In this document: positions 9,301-19,400 of the stretch, piece by piece
Layout: every line of letters begins with the position of its first letter
How positions within the stretch are numbered: position 1 is the first letter of the stretch
Origin: Paraprevotella sp.
GTDB taxonomy: Bacteria > Bacteroidota > Bacteroidia > Bacteroidales > Bacteroidaceae
Length of the DNA: 64,000 nucleotides
Direction of reading: 5' to 3'
Assembly: GCA_017937925.1 (NCBI GenBank)
Contig: JAGBCQ010000001.1
Coordinates: 1-64,000, forward strand
Translations under genes and position numbers: made by a program
Notes under the pieces: generated by a model
Database searches by the model: none
Seen by the model: only the letters and a program-made list of their open reading frames with translations
Told to the model about the DNA's origin: nothing

Positions 9301-12300
9301 ATCCATTGCTGACATTACCGGCATCAGTCCAGCCCGTCCAACCTTCCAAGTCATAATTGTCGAAATTCGGATTTACTATCCACGATGTTACATCTGTGTT
9401 GTCCGCTGTCGGAGTTTCTGGTAAAGAATAATTTTCATCATAAAATTCAGCCATCGCCTCACGTAATTGATAGACTTGCTCCAACCGTTCCTCGTTAGTA
9501 CCGTCTTCAAGAACCGCCTCTGCCTCTGCTTTTGCCGTTGCAAGTTTTCCGTCCGTATCTTCACCTTGCATTAACAATTCGGTAGCCTCAGCTATCGTCT
9601 CAGAGATGAGTACGTAAGCACTTTTATAAACCACTTTTGCATCAGCCAACGAAGCCCAATTGCAAGCATTGCCATCGCCGGCTCGCATACCAAACGAGAG
9701 GACACCATTTGTCACTTCTGCCGAAACGCTATAACTACGTAAGTTCTTAACAACAGGAACAGCTGTCAATGAATCATTAACAAACAAGTTTATCACTCCG
9801 GCACCGGCACCCTTCTGTGCCGCTCCACTCAACGTATAATTTCCCATTGGCATTCCCTTCTTGACCATATAGAACAAGCGTTCGCCTGCCAAGAAATTAC
9901 TACCATTGTAACGTTCTAACATATACTGTCCTTCTGCCGTCCCTCGCTGCACTCCGGAACCATCAATCTCAAAGACACGCATATTACCACCTACAACATC
10001 GGTACGCCAACGAAGGTTAACATCCATCCAACTGCCACTTGAAGGCTTGTCAATCGCAGCATCCTGAAAATCAGGTGTAATATCCAAAGCCACCGTACTA
10101 TTCTCAATCAAAGAGAACCATGCAGTTTGCATCGCCTGCCAAGCTGCGATAATATCTTTCGCCGTTTCAGCGTCCTCAAAAGAATTGATAGCCTGTGCCA
10201 ACCCATCACTTCCGTCAGGATAGGTTTCGATATATGCTTTATATCGCTCATAACAAGATTTATAAAACGTATAATGTTTTTGAATAACTTGTGCTTCGCC
10301 CAAAACACTCTGCAACTCAAGAAGTGCTGATACGCTCACATCGCTTTGCTTGCCAAGCGTACTTAATTGGTCGCACAGCGAGGTTGGAACCATATTCTCA
10401 GTATAGGTAAGCGCCTCTGTCCGCATACTATCCAAATCGTGTTCTAAAGCATCCGTTCCATTATATAATAATGTAAAACAGTCCATTGCCACCCAATTCA
10501 ATCCTGATTCCGAATAAGGCTCATTTTGGTTCGCTATATTTTTCAAACCGATATTTGCTTTCCCGTCATTACCTACATAAAAATCAACCGTGAAGTTTTG
10601 TGCAACATTGTTGGGGGAAGAGACTGCTTCGTTCACACCATTGGCATAAAGATAGACATGTTGAACATATCCCTTTGCTTTATCATCCCCTTCGGCAAAG
10701 GTCTGTTGGGTAGCAATAACAGACGCACTCAATGTGTATTTTCCGGCTGCAAGTCCGGTCAGTTGTTGTCCAATATTAAAAGTTTCCATACCCCAACAGT
10801 CTGTATCATCTTGCGTAGCAACACGCCAACGTTCGATAAACGGCTGAGAGAGTCCCTGCACATTCGAAGTCATTAGTTGGAAACCGCTGACGTCGGCAGT
10901 CCATGCCGAAACATTCTCACATTCGGCATCTGCCAAGCGATAGGAATAATCATTCTCATCGTATATTATATTAAAGGTACGTACCGTCTTAACACCGGAT
11001 TGGTTGGTCAGCGTAAATGTAAGAGTATGGTCTGATTCGTCCGATAGTGTATAAACAATCGTTCCTCCCGTAGCGAGTTGCGCTCCATTCTCATCGGTCC
11101 ACACTTCACTCTGTATGTAATTCCAAGTTGAATATGCCGTCGAAATAGTAACTTTCTTACCTTTACCCATACGAATATCGTACCCTTCAACACTCTGGCC
11201 ATCATAAGTGATATAAGAGTTCAAAGTACCTTCAAGTCCTTCTCCTGTCACAGCAATAGAGAACATTTGAGTACTTTTTACACCGACTGCATTGGTATAG
11301 ACGACTCTATATATGCCGGATTTATTAGCAGTAATTTGACGTTGCTGCCCAGTTGCACCATCTTCCCATTCCCAAGTTCCTGTATTCTCTTCATCTTCCG
11401 GTAACGTTGCAGACAACGTGAGAACCGTACCCGGTTCTATATTACTAATTTCGGCATAGTGACGAGTTGCATTATCTGTTACAATGACCGGTTGCAATAT
11501 GGTCGGAACAGAATCGGCATGAACTTGAGGGTCATAATGCATTAAATCTCCAAAGCCGGTGTGGTCATAACCTCCACTATTATTACCGTAGGAACCACCT
11601 CCGCGTTCTATGCCTATGATATCTTTCATCTTCTGACAATACGGCATATCAAGTCCCATGCGGTTCTTATAATGATTGATAAACAACTGCCAAATAGGAC
11701 GCCACTGTCCTCGACCGGTACCGCTCAACCCTGTCATCCACCAGTTGGTGGTATATGGCAAATCGTCCGAGCCTGTATTATAGGCTGCCACATATTCAGC
11801 GGCTCCAGCCACCATCATTGAGCCGGTCTTGCCCGGAATCAGAGGATTATACAAGTTACAGAACGCATTGTCACCTTGGTTGTAAGCCGTTTGAAGCGCA
11901 TAAGACAACAATCCTAAAGCTGCCATAGAGTGACCTTGGTCACGACCGCTTTCCTGCATCTGACAGAAATAGCCTAAAGGACCACGTTCGTCAGCATGGA
12001 ACCAAGGAATCAATCCCCAACCATAGCCACACAAGCCTTGACCGAAAGCATCCGGATGCAAACTCGTCACACAAACAGATTCATTACCCGGTCCTTCTTT
12101 CAGCCAATACATGCCGTAATTGTACACATCCGGCAGGTCGCAAAATACACCTAATGAGATACAGAATACAACATTTCCCAAACCCCAGTTACTATGGTAG
12201 TGGTACCAATTTTGCTCACGAACGACTGTATCATGACGTCTTTCCAAGAAGTCTTGTGACAATACGAACCACACATCTATCATGTATTGTTTAAAGAGTT

Positions 12301-12784
12301 CGACTTCCTCGGCAGTCCACTTCTCATAATCACGCATAATCTCGGCAGCATTCAATAACTGATAACCGATAAAGCCGGGAATTAGCGACATATTAGTATT
12401 ACCTCCCAAACTCTTATTATAAATACGGTAGGCATTCAACACTTCGATAGCAGCATCTCCCGCACCCGTATCGCCCGTAATCTTCCAACGCAATGCCATT
12501 TGATAAGCACGCGCCGCATTACGATAAGCATTCATGTAATTCTCGCTTCCTGCGATACCACGGCTGATATGCTCATTGACAAACCACATACCGCCCCAGT
12601 TACTGATGGGTTGCAACGCATCAAGTGCAGCCAAAGTTTGTTCGTCGCCCGCTGCGATACGAGCCTTAATATTCTCAAAGTCCTCTTCCGAATGTAACAA
12701 ACCCGGATGACGAAAGGTCTGTGCCTTCAATGCACAGAATCCTATCACTAAAAAAGAAATTACGCAAAGCCTAAGATTTCTCAT
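6392..12784 (-). CDS. Giant secreted alginate-lyase-superfamily protein with carbohydrate-binding tail
   Basis: This 2130-residue protein has a signal peptide (about 1-21, cut before QTFRHPG) and a lyase-like toroid domain (about 22-430) with NWYHYHSNWG at 192-201 and RDQGH near 280. The domain is closely similar to the neighbouring lyase. Ig-like segments and a first set of carbohydrate-binding-like modules follow. From about residue 1125 (TADNTDVTSWIVNPNFD) to the end it is homologous to nearly all of the adjacent 1031-residue protein. The C-terminus carries the KAGKWNTFCVPFD / AGVPYIVK module and a VYTLSGVKI...GLEKGIYIVNGKK T9SS-type tail. The gene starts 11 bases after the stop of the upstream gene and is followed 12 bases later by a small peptide gene, so the three form an operon. 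It looks like a fusion of a lyase half and a binding-protein half. Confidence 0.8.
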   Translation of the reverse strand: MRNLRLCVISFLVIGFCALKAQTFRHPGLLHSEEDFENIKARIAAGDEQTLAALDALQPISNWGGMWFVNEHISRGIAGSENYMNAYRNAARAYQMALRWKITGDTGAGDAAIEVLNAYRIYNKSLGGNTNMSLIPGFIGYQLLNAAEIMRDYEKWTAEEVELFKQYMIDVWFVLSQDFLERRHDTVVREQNWYHYHSNWGLGNVVFCISLGVFCDLPDVYNYGMYWLKEGPGNESVCVTSLHPDAFGQGLCGYGWGLIPWFHADERGPLGYFCQMQESGRDQGHSMAALGLLSYALQTAYNQGDNAFCNLYNPLIPGKTGSMMVAGAAEYVAAYNTGSDDLPYTTNWWMTGLSGTGRGQWRPIWQLFINHYKNRMGLDMPYCQKMKDIIGIERGGGSYGNNSGGYDHTGFGDLMHYDPQVHADSVPTILQPVIVTDNATRHYAEISNIEPGTVLTLSATLPEDEENTGTWEWEDGATGQQRQITANKSGIYRVVYTNAVGVKSTQMFSIAVTGEGLEGTLNSYITYDGQSVEGYDIRMGKGKKVTISTAYSTWNYIQSEVWTDENGAQLATGGTIVYTLSDESDHTLTFTLTNQSGVKTVRTFNIIYDENDYSYRLADAECENVSAWTADVSGFQLMTSNVQGLSQPFIERWRVATQDDTDCWGMETFNIGQQLTGLAAGKYTLSASVIATQQTFAEGDDKAKGYVQHVYLYANGVNEAVSSPNNVAQNFTVDFYVGNDGKANIGLKNIANQNEPYSESGLNWVAMDCFTLLYNGTDALEHDLDSMRTEALTYTENMVPTSLCDQLSTLGKQSDVSVSALLELQSVLGEAQVIQKHYTFYKSCYERYKAYIETYPDGSDGLAQAINSFEDAETAKDIIAAWQAMQTAWFSLIENSTVALDITPDFQDAAIDKPSSGSWMDVNLRWRTDVVGGNMRVFEIDGSGVQRGTAEGQYMLERYNGSNFLAGERLFYMVKKGMPMGNYTLSGAAQKGAGAGVINLFVNDSLTAVPVVKNLRSYSVSAEVTNGVLSFGMRAGDGNACNWASLADAKVVYKSAYVLISETIAEATELLMQGEDTDGKLATAKAEAEAVLEDGTNEERLEQVYQLREAMAEFYDENYSLPETPTADNTDVTSWIVNPNFDNYDLEGWTGWTDAGNVSNGYFEVVSDTWHQWTFNLSQDINLPNGVYQLSVQQHSNIGDRTNLYLQSSYQTQWVNMNWNGADLSSWVNKPDGGHRIYTGEVLVVDNKIRIGVNAHTGNSNQALYFDNFKLTYVNDGRYSEIARYEAKVTEIQESLDTLDYLPQAFINRAEIRANAVVEPITIDAYSAALTEASDIYDMINSPVVPEILRELENVEVVLAAMSEGEAKNSLDSVRVSTQEQFNTVNNAGLVPLRDALCSALLAALKSGDVDLSKLSGVEILVDAYDFDGSHAGWNFNGYQPGLGYSVAEYWNCAFDTWRSLTGMPAGWYQVEANAFYSVDTHNEACYGLWQEKLDQNLAVFFADNNGPGARYSVPVSWRYEEDCSDAGEMGWFEMFPHNMEQANRAFNAGHYKTIVHVYVDENGNLNYGFAGSHQANNWICYDKLKVYYKGTDLSAMWDAMKENAQVIAAKVSDDYETSVGAMTKPNVVDAAAIWALNESTKNIVNVANKVAEVGATINGFTWWQEYLDNSIASDDNKLAFTSAKAAIHESRKNDIKNVAEAEALLVRCEEARFNYIDVATPNADYKFDMSFLLTNPSTFAWAAGSEPTGWHTDVDGHVFQVQRNSAQAGTEVTPEVWEFVERWAPFALKPTNGSGWLLYQQTALPRGTYQLRAATFSAEAIDNDVTMTHVPSANLAMGVGNDALVKGSAVNTTVLSWDNAIFTLDEATTDEQPTKLGIYVNEDNDNNWFGIQYMELYKIPAVDLTLNETDAAYVVTEDTYANVTLNRTLKAGKWNTFCVPFDMSVDEFESVKQLTAYEERSDALILKFTNVDTIKAGVPYIVKVRGEENVNQLIVNSTIVKSAIPQTVTINDVVSMTGNYDSGKVPQGTYFISNNIFYYADQADAVNLKGYRAYINYVSSVNQVNRMLIEIDGEETEIYEIEGLNIMTEVVDVYTLSGVKIRSGVSASKALVGLEKGIYIVNGKKVVKH

Positions 12785-12795
12785 TGTTGTTTTTA

Positions 12796-15700
12796 CTATT
12801 TAATAACTTTCTTACCATTCACGATGTAAACACCTTTCTCTAAATCTTTTAATGGGTCGATAAGACTTACACCACTCTTAATTTTTACACCACTCAACGT
12901 ATATACATCTGTCGCTTGAGCTTTATATGAAAGCCCTTCCACCTCATCTATATCCGTCAATTCGCCATCTACATCTATCATCATCTTATTTACCTCGTTT
13001 CCGCCTGATACATAATTGATGTACGCACGGTAACCTTTCAAATTGACAGAATTAGGTTGATCGGCATAATAGAACGCATTGTCGCTGATAAAATAAGCGC
13101 CTTGTGGAACCTTAGTACTATAATAATTACCTACCATTGTCACCACGCCATCAACAGACAATACCGTTGGCTCATTTGCTTTCACTACTGCCCCTGTCAC
13201 CGTCAGTTCTGTTATATCCTCATTTCCTTTTATTTTTACCATATAAGGCATACCTGCCTTTATTGCATCTACATCACTGAATGTCAGTATCAAAAGATTG
13301 GGACGCAATTCGTAAGCAGTCAATTGTTTCACTGACTCAAACTCATCGACCGACATATCAAACGGTACGCAGAACGTGTTCCACTTACCGGCTTTCAGGG
13401 TACGGTTCAGAGTAACATTGGCATATGTATCTTCCGTTACGGCATAAGCAGCATCTGTCTCATTCAAAGTCAAATCCACTGCCGGTATCTTATAGAGTTC
13501 CATGTATTGAATACCAAACCAGTTGTTGTCATTATCCTCGTTGACGTAAATTCCTAACTTCGTAGGCTGTTCATCGGTAGTCGCCTCATCCAATGTAAAA
13601 ATAGCATTGTCCCAAGATAAGACAGTCGTATTGACGGCAGAACCTTTCACTAAGGCATCATTTCCTACGCCCATGGCCAAATTGGCAGAAGGAACGTGTG
13701 TAATAGCTGCGTCACCATTAGTAGGATCAGCAGAGAAAGTCGCCGCACGTAATTGATAAGTTCCACTTGGTATGGGTGCCTGTTGATAGAGTGCCCAACC
13801 ATTTCCATTCTTCTGTTTGATAGAATAATGACTCCACAATTCCACGAACTCCCAAACAGTAGGTGTCACTTCGGTTCCGGAAACCGAAGAATTCTGCTGA
13901 ACTTGGAAGACATTATAATCCAAATCGGTATGCCACCCCGTCGGTTCACTACCTGCCGCCCATGCAAACGTAGAAGGATTGGTCAACAAGAACCTCATAT
14001 CAAATTTATAATCAGCATTAGGAGTTGCCACATCAATATAATTAAAGCGAGCCTCCTTACATAGTTCTAATAGGGCCGCAGTTTCATCCACTGTTTTTAC
14101 TTCATTCTTTCTTGCATCATGTGCACCTAATATCGTATTTTCAAATTCGGTCTTAGCAGCAACGGTTGCTACTGAATTATCTAGATACTCACGATATGGG
14201 ATTTCATTTATAGCCAAACCTACTTCTGCCACTTTATTGGCAACGTTTACGATATTTTTTGTAGTTTCGTTCATTGTCCATATAGCAGAAACATCTACAG
14301 TCGCAGGTTTCTCTATTGCACCAATAGACGCTTCATAACCACCGGAGACTTTAGCCGCGATGACTTGGGCATTCTCTTTCATCGCATCCCACATAACACT
14401 GAGGTCGGTTCCCTTATAATAGACTTTAAACTTATCGAAACATATCCAGTCCGCTGCTTGATTTGTGCCGGCAAGACCATAATTCATAATACCATTCTCA
14501 TCCACATAAGCGTGTATCGTAGTTTTGTAACGACCGGCATTGAAAGCAAGATTCGCCTGGTAGCGATTTACCGGGAACTTTCCTTCATCGCCCATATCAC
14601 CCAAATCAGAACAATCCTCCTCATAACGCCATCTCGCCGGAACTGAATACCGTCCTGCGGGACCATTATTGTCCGCAAATATCACCGCCGTGTTCTTATT
14701 TAACTTCTCCTGCCATGACGCGTAATTTGAAATAGACAAGACATATAACGCATTAACCTCAATCTGATACCATCCTGCCGGCATACCGGTAAGCGAACGC
14801 CATGTGTCAAAATTGCTATTCCAAAACTCTGCAACTCCATCGCCCAAGCCCATTGCCGGGCCATTAAAATTCCAACCCTCATAACTGCCTTCAAAGTCGT
14901 ACGAATCCATCAAAATCTCCACACCCGTAACTTTAGACAAATCTACAGTTCCACTTTTTAGGGCTGTCACCAATGCTGAACGAAGGTTATCACGCAATGT
15001 CGCAAGTCCGGCATTATTCACGGTGTTAAATTCCTCTAGCGTATTATTATACACCAAAAGGAGCGCATCTTTTGCGTCTCCATCACTCATCGCAGCAAGA
15101 ATCACATCGGCATTTGCCAATTCCTTTAAAATCTCCGGCACAATCGGGCTATTGATCATGTCATATATATCTGTTGCTTCTGTCAAAGCTGCACTATAGG
15201 TGTCTATCGTCACAGGTTCCACGACTGCATTTACACGAACTTCAGCGCGATTGACAAAAGCCTGAGGAAGGTAATCCAATGCGACTAGAGACTCTTGTAT
15301 CTCAGTAATTTTTGCCTCATAACGGGCAATCTCTGAATAACGTCCATCATTCACATAAGTCAGTTTGAAGTTATCAAAATAAACAAATTGCTGGTTATTC
15401 CCTGTATGCGCATCAACACCGATACGCAACACACTATCAACCACTAGGACTTCACCCGTATAGATTCGACTACCTGCCTCCGGATTATTTACCCAAGACA
15501 GATCTACCCCATTCCAATTCATCTTAACCCATTGCGTCTGATAACTGCTTTGTAAATAAAGATTCGTTTTATCACCTATAGCTGAATGTTGCTGGACAGA
15601 CAATTGGTAAACACCATTCGGCAATTTGATATCTTGGTACAAATTAAAAGTCTTAATATCCCAAGGCGTACTCTGCAAAGCAAAATACCCGTTGCTTACT

Positions 15701-15891
15701 GTATTAACATCAGAATATCCACTCCATCCCTCCAAATCATTATTGTCGAAATTCGGATTTACAATCCATGCCGTCACGTCCGTGTTATCTTCTGTCGGAC
15801 GCTCCTTAATGGCATCTTGCGCATTTATATTCTGTACGCTCATTAAAGTGGCAACTACGAGCGCCACATAGAAAAGTTGTTTTGTTTTCAT
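12796..15891 (-). CDS. Secreted carbohydrate-binding-type protein with T9SS-type tail
   Basis: This 1031-residue protein has a signal peptide (MKTKQLFY...NINAQ, about 1-25) and no lyase domain. It opens with a beta-sandwich module (NPNFDNNDLEGW, SNGYF, FYFDNFKLTYVND-like signatures) resembling CBM6/galactose-binding folds. Helical linkers and two further such modules follow, then the shared KAGKWNTFCVPFD / AGMPYMVK module and a VYTLSGVKIKSGV...YIVNGKK T9SS-type tail. It is homologous to the C-terminal ~1000 residues of the downstream lyase. A 390-base stretch (13312-13701) is about 98% identical to 6911-7300, which suggests recent duplication or gene conversion. It is the first gene of the operon. 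A likely role is binding the polysaccharide that the partner lyases cut; that is inference. Confidence 0.7.
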   Translation of the reverse strand: MKTKQLFYVALVVATLMSVQNINAQDAIKERPTEDNTDVTAWIVNPNFDNNDLEGWSGYSDVNTVSNGYFALQSTPWDIKTFNLYQDIKLPNGVYQLSVQQHSAIGDKTNLYLQSSYQTQWVKMNWNGVDLSWVNNPEAGSRIYTGEVLVVDSVLRIGVDAHTGNNQQFVYFDNFKLTYVNDGRYSEIARYEAKITEIQESLVALDYLPQAFVNRAEVRVNAVVEPVTIDTYSAALTEATDIYDMINSPIVPEILKELANADVILAAMSDGDAKDALLLVYNNTLEEFNTVNNAGLATLRDNLRSALVTALKSGTVDLSKVTGVEILMDSYDFEGSYEGWNFNGPAMGLGDGVAEFWNSNFDTWRSLTGMPAGWYQIEVNALYVLSISNYASWQEKLNKNTAVIFADNNGPAGRYSVPARWRYEEDCSDLGDMGDEGKFPVNRYQANLAFNAGRYKTTIHAYVDENGIMNYGLAGTNQAADWICFDKFKVYYKGTDLSVMWDAMKENAQVIAAKVSGGYEASIGAIEKPATVDVSAIWTMNETTKNIVNVANKVAEVGLAINEIPYREYLDNSVATVAAKTEFENTILGAHDARKNEVKTVDETAALLELCKEARFNYIDVATPNADYKFDMRFLLTNPSTFAWAAGSEPTGWHTDLDYNVFQVQQNSSVSGTEVTPTVWEFVELWSHYSIKQKNGNGWALYQQAPIPSGTYQLRAATFSADPTNGDAAITHVPSANLAMGVGNDALVKGSAVNTTVLSWDNAIFTLDEATTDEQPTKLGIYVNEDNDNNWFGIQYMELYKIPAVDLTLNETDAAYAVTEDTYANVTLNRTLKAGKWNTFCVPFDMSVDEFESVKQLTAYELRPNLLILTFSDVDAIKAGMPYMVKIKGNEDITELTVTGAVVKANEPTVLSVDGVVTMVGNYYSTKVPQGAYFISDNAFYYADQPNSVNLKGYRAYINYVSGGNEVNKMMIDVDGELTDIDEVEGLSYKAQATDVYTLSGVKIKSGVSLIDPLKDLEKGVYIVNGKKVIK

Positions 15892-16046
15892 TGTATTTGA
15901 ATTTTTAAATTTTAATCCCTTCTTTATAATTGTTTACGAATGACGTTATAAAAGTCCCAAAAAAACTTTTATTTTTTTACCACATATAATAAAAAAGTCT
16001 GACTTATGAGGATTTTCTGACTTATATCGGTTTTACAGATACAATA

Positions 16047-16078
16047 AAGGGCGCAAGACTTTAAAATCTTGCGCCCTT
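16047..16078 (-). terminator. Strong hairpin terminator after efflux operon 1
   Basis: A 12-base perfect stem, AAGGGCGCAAGA (16047-16058) with TCTTGCGCCCTT (16067-16078), has an 8-base loop. It lies 24 bases past the stop of the PII-like gene. The GC-rich stem with A/T-rich flanks fits an intrinsic terminator that would work in both directions. Confidence 0.8.
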
Positions 16079-16101
16079 ATATAGGGATAATGTTACGCTT
16101 A

Positions 16102-16395
16102 TCAAATAGTTTTTTCTATGTTCCAAACGAACGCACGCAACCCAAGCATTTCGGTTTCAACATCCATAGCGTGCAGTTCTTCCAACAAAGGTTCGACCTT
16201 AGCATCATCCACCACCGTCATAATAGCAGAACACATGGAAGGCCATGCATGGGAACCATAATGAGGTTCGCCGGTCTTGGAACCACGCCCCTGAACTTGC
16301 TGCCAGTAACTAAATCCGCGACAGTTTCGACGATCCAAAACTTCAATGATTCGTTCATAGAAAGCTTGATCGAATGTTATCATTACTGATTTCAT
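16102..16395 (-). CDS. PII-like protein at the end of an RND efflux operon
   Basis: This 97-residue protein has the size and fold pattern of PII/CutA-like trimeric ferredoxin-fold proteins: an N-terminal strand MKSVMITFDQ, a helix with ERIIEVLDRRN, the GFSYWQQVQGRG segment where the PII T-loop begins, and a last strand-helix-strand with a VVDDAKVEPLLEEL-like pattern. It lies 31 bases after the RND pump gene and before a strong terminator, so it belongs to that operon. PII-like genes next to RND pumps are a known variant group (sometimes called PII-NG). Canonical PII uridylylation and nucleotide residues are not evident. It may tune pump activity or sense a ligand; this is inference from position. 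Confidence 0.65.
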   Translation of the reverse strand: MKSVMITFDQAFYERIIEVLDRRNCRGFSYWQQVQGRGSKTGEPHYGSHAWPSMCSAIMTVVDDAKVEPLLEELHAMDVETEMLGLRAFVWNIEKTI

Positions 16396-16426
16396 CTTAT
16401 ATTCATTTTAAGAATTACACATTATT

Positions 16427-19400
16427 TTAATTGTGAACACGACCGCTACCTTTAACACGTGTCATCTTATCCTTGTGTGATTGGTAATATGCGTTCAACT
16501 CACGTTGTTTACGCAATGACCTACGTTTCATTTTCACTCCATTACCTGCAAACATACAATAAGCCACAGGTACAAATATCAAAGTCAACACCGTAGAAAC
16601 AGTTAAACCACCAACTACAGACCAACCTAACGGACGCCACATTTCTGCACCAACACCCGTACCTGTAGCCATTGGTAACATACCGAGAATGGTGGTCAAT
16701 GTCGTCATCAACACCGGGCGCAAACGGCTTCGACCGGCAGTCGTTACGGACCTAATAATACCCATACCACGCTCACGACACAACAATATATAGTCTATTA
16801 ACACAATACCATTCTTTACTACAATACCAATCAACATGATACCTCCCAACATAGACATAATATTGAATGTCTCACCTGAGAAGAACAATGCCAAAAGGAT
16901 ACCACTCAACGCAAACGGTACTGAGAACATGATAATAAACGGATAGCTTAAAGACTCGAACTGTGCAGCCATCACAATGTACACCAAAATGATAATCAAC
17001 ACTGCCAATATTCCTAAATCACGATTTGAATCTTGCTGATCTTCATAAGTTCCTGCAACTTTGATAGAGAACCCTTGCGGAATATCCATCTCATCAATAA
17101 TCGCATTACCAGCCTCTACTCCTTCACTCAATGCCATACCGGAAAGAACAGCATCGACCGTTACGATACGTTCGCGATCCTTACGCTCAATGGTAGGCGG
17201 AGAGAATCGTTCCACTACTTTACCAACATCCTTCACACGAACACCTTGACCGGCTGCATTATAAATCATGATATTTTCCAATGCCTCAATACTAGTACGT
17301 TTATCAGGTTCATAACGGACCTTGATATCGTACTCATCACCATCCTCACGGTAATATGATGCTACAGAACCGTTGACACGGTTACGAAGATATGTTGCTG
17401 CTGTTGTCAGATTCAAACCATGCAAAGCCAATTTCTCACGGTCAAAGTCAACTTGATATTCCGGTTGATAGTCACTACGGCTAATATTTACCTGACTAAC
17501 GCCTTCTACTTTTTCTAATTTACTCTTCAATTCCGCTGCGATTCTATCTGTCACATCAAAATCATAACCGTAAATCTCAAATGATGCCGTGGACTGACCG
17601 CCCATCGCAGCACCACCTCCTCCAAGTTTAACATCGGTCTTTACAAACTCCGGATAACCTTTTAGGTCTTCGCGCATCTCATCACAGACTTCAGATAAAC
17701 TCTTTTGACGTTCAGTTGACGGAACAAGAGACATATTAAAGGTTATGATGTGAGAACCATTGGTTTGCATGGACGCCCATGTATTGTCCTCATCCGCTTG
17801 CCCCACGGTAAAGTTGATGGCATTCAATTCTTTTTCATAACGGGTTTGCCATTTAGCAGAAAGTTCCTTTGCCAATTCTTCTGCACGCTCCATGCGCGTT
17901 CCTATTGGAAGTTCCAGACTAACTCCAACACGCGCATTGTCGGCTGTCGGGAAAAAGTCAGCCTTAATACCTGTCATTGTCAATGCAACTGTTCCTACAA
18001 AGAAAACTATACAAGCTATGACAACCGTCCAACGATGACGTGATGCCCAATCCAAACGACGTGCATACCACACATCCAATGCATCCAATGCTTTTTCTAT
18101 CGGTTTACGAGATGCAATAAACCACTTGCTTTGTTTCTTTTGTAATTTCAATAATTGTGAACAAAGCATCGGTGTAAAACTCAACGCAGATATGGTTGAT
18201 ATTGTCATAATCACGCACATCATCCAACCTAATTGTTCAAACAAAACTCCTGCCATACCTGTTACCATTGTTAACGGGAAGAATACAGCAATCATGGTCA
18301 ATGTAGAAGCTACTACTGAAATAGCCACTTCGTTGGTACCATGTATAGCAGCTTGTTTTGGATCAGAACCACGCTCTATGTGTGTTGTAACATTCTCCAA
18401 TACCACAATGGCATCATCCACCACGTTACCAATAGCGATACTAAGACACGACAACGAAATCATGTTAAACGAGCCATCTGCTACTAACAAATATATGAAT
18501 GAGGCTATCAAAGACAGTGGAATTGTGATAAAGATAATGACTGTAGCGCGCCAACGACCTAAGAATAAAAATACCACCACCACAACAAATAGGATAGCAA
18601 AACAAATGGTTTCCACTAACGAATCAATGGTGTTCAATATATTCTCAGAGGTATTAACAATAACTCCCAACTTCACATCAGAAGGCAGTCCTTTCTGTAA
18701 AGTGGGTAACATATCTATCACCTTCTGCGATATTTCAACAGAATTGGCTCCCGATTGTTTCTGAACAATAATCATGGCGCCTTGCGTACCATTATTATAG
18801 GCTTTCTGAGCTCGCTCTTGTGTGCTATCAACAATACGCGCTACATCACGCAAGTAAACAGGAGTTCCTCCATAAGTGCCAACAATAATATTCAACATTT
18901 GTTGCGGGTCATCAAACTCCCCTTCAACCCGCAAAGAATAAGTATTGTTACCAATATCAAATGAACCGCCAGGAACATTCTTGTTCTCGTATGCTATCAT
19001 TTGGCTTACCTGCTCTATCGTGATGCCATATGCCTCCATCTTATTGGGATCCATATAAACATTTATCTCACGTTCAGGCGCACCACCAATAGATACCGTA
19101 CCTACTCCGTCAATACGTGCCAACGGATTGGCTACATTGTCATCTAGTATTTTATATAACGCACTCTGACTTTCATTCGCTTGCACCGATAACATCACAA
19201 TAGGAATCATATCGGCAGAGAATTTGAAAATAATCGGTGTATTGACACCATCCGGCAAGGCAGAGCTTACCATGTCCAACTTGTCACGTACATCATTCGT
19301 CAAGACTTCAATGTCATGTCCGAACTCAAATTCTAATGTTACCAAAGAGGTATTTTCACTAGATTTAGAAGTGATATGTTTCAAATGCTCAACAGAGTTC

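Noticed and set aside
18126-18764. Long plus-strand open frame (212 codons) opposite the first RND pump gene
   Set aside because: It lies entirely inside the pump gene on the other strand. Its codons mirror the membrane-segment codons of the pump, and it has no family similarity I can recognise.
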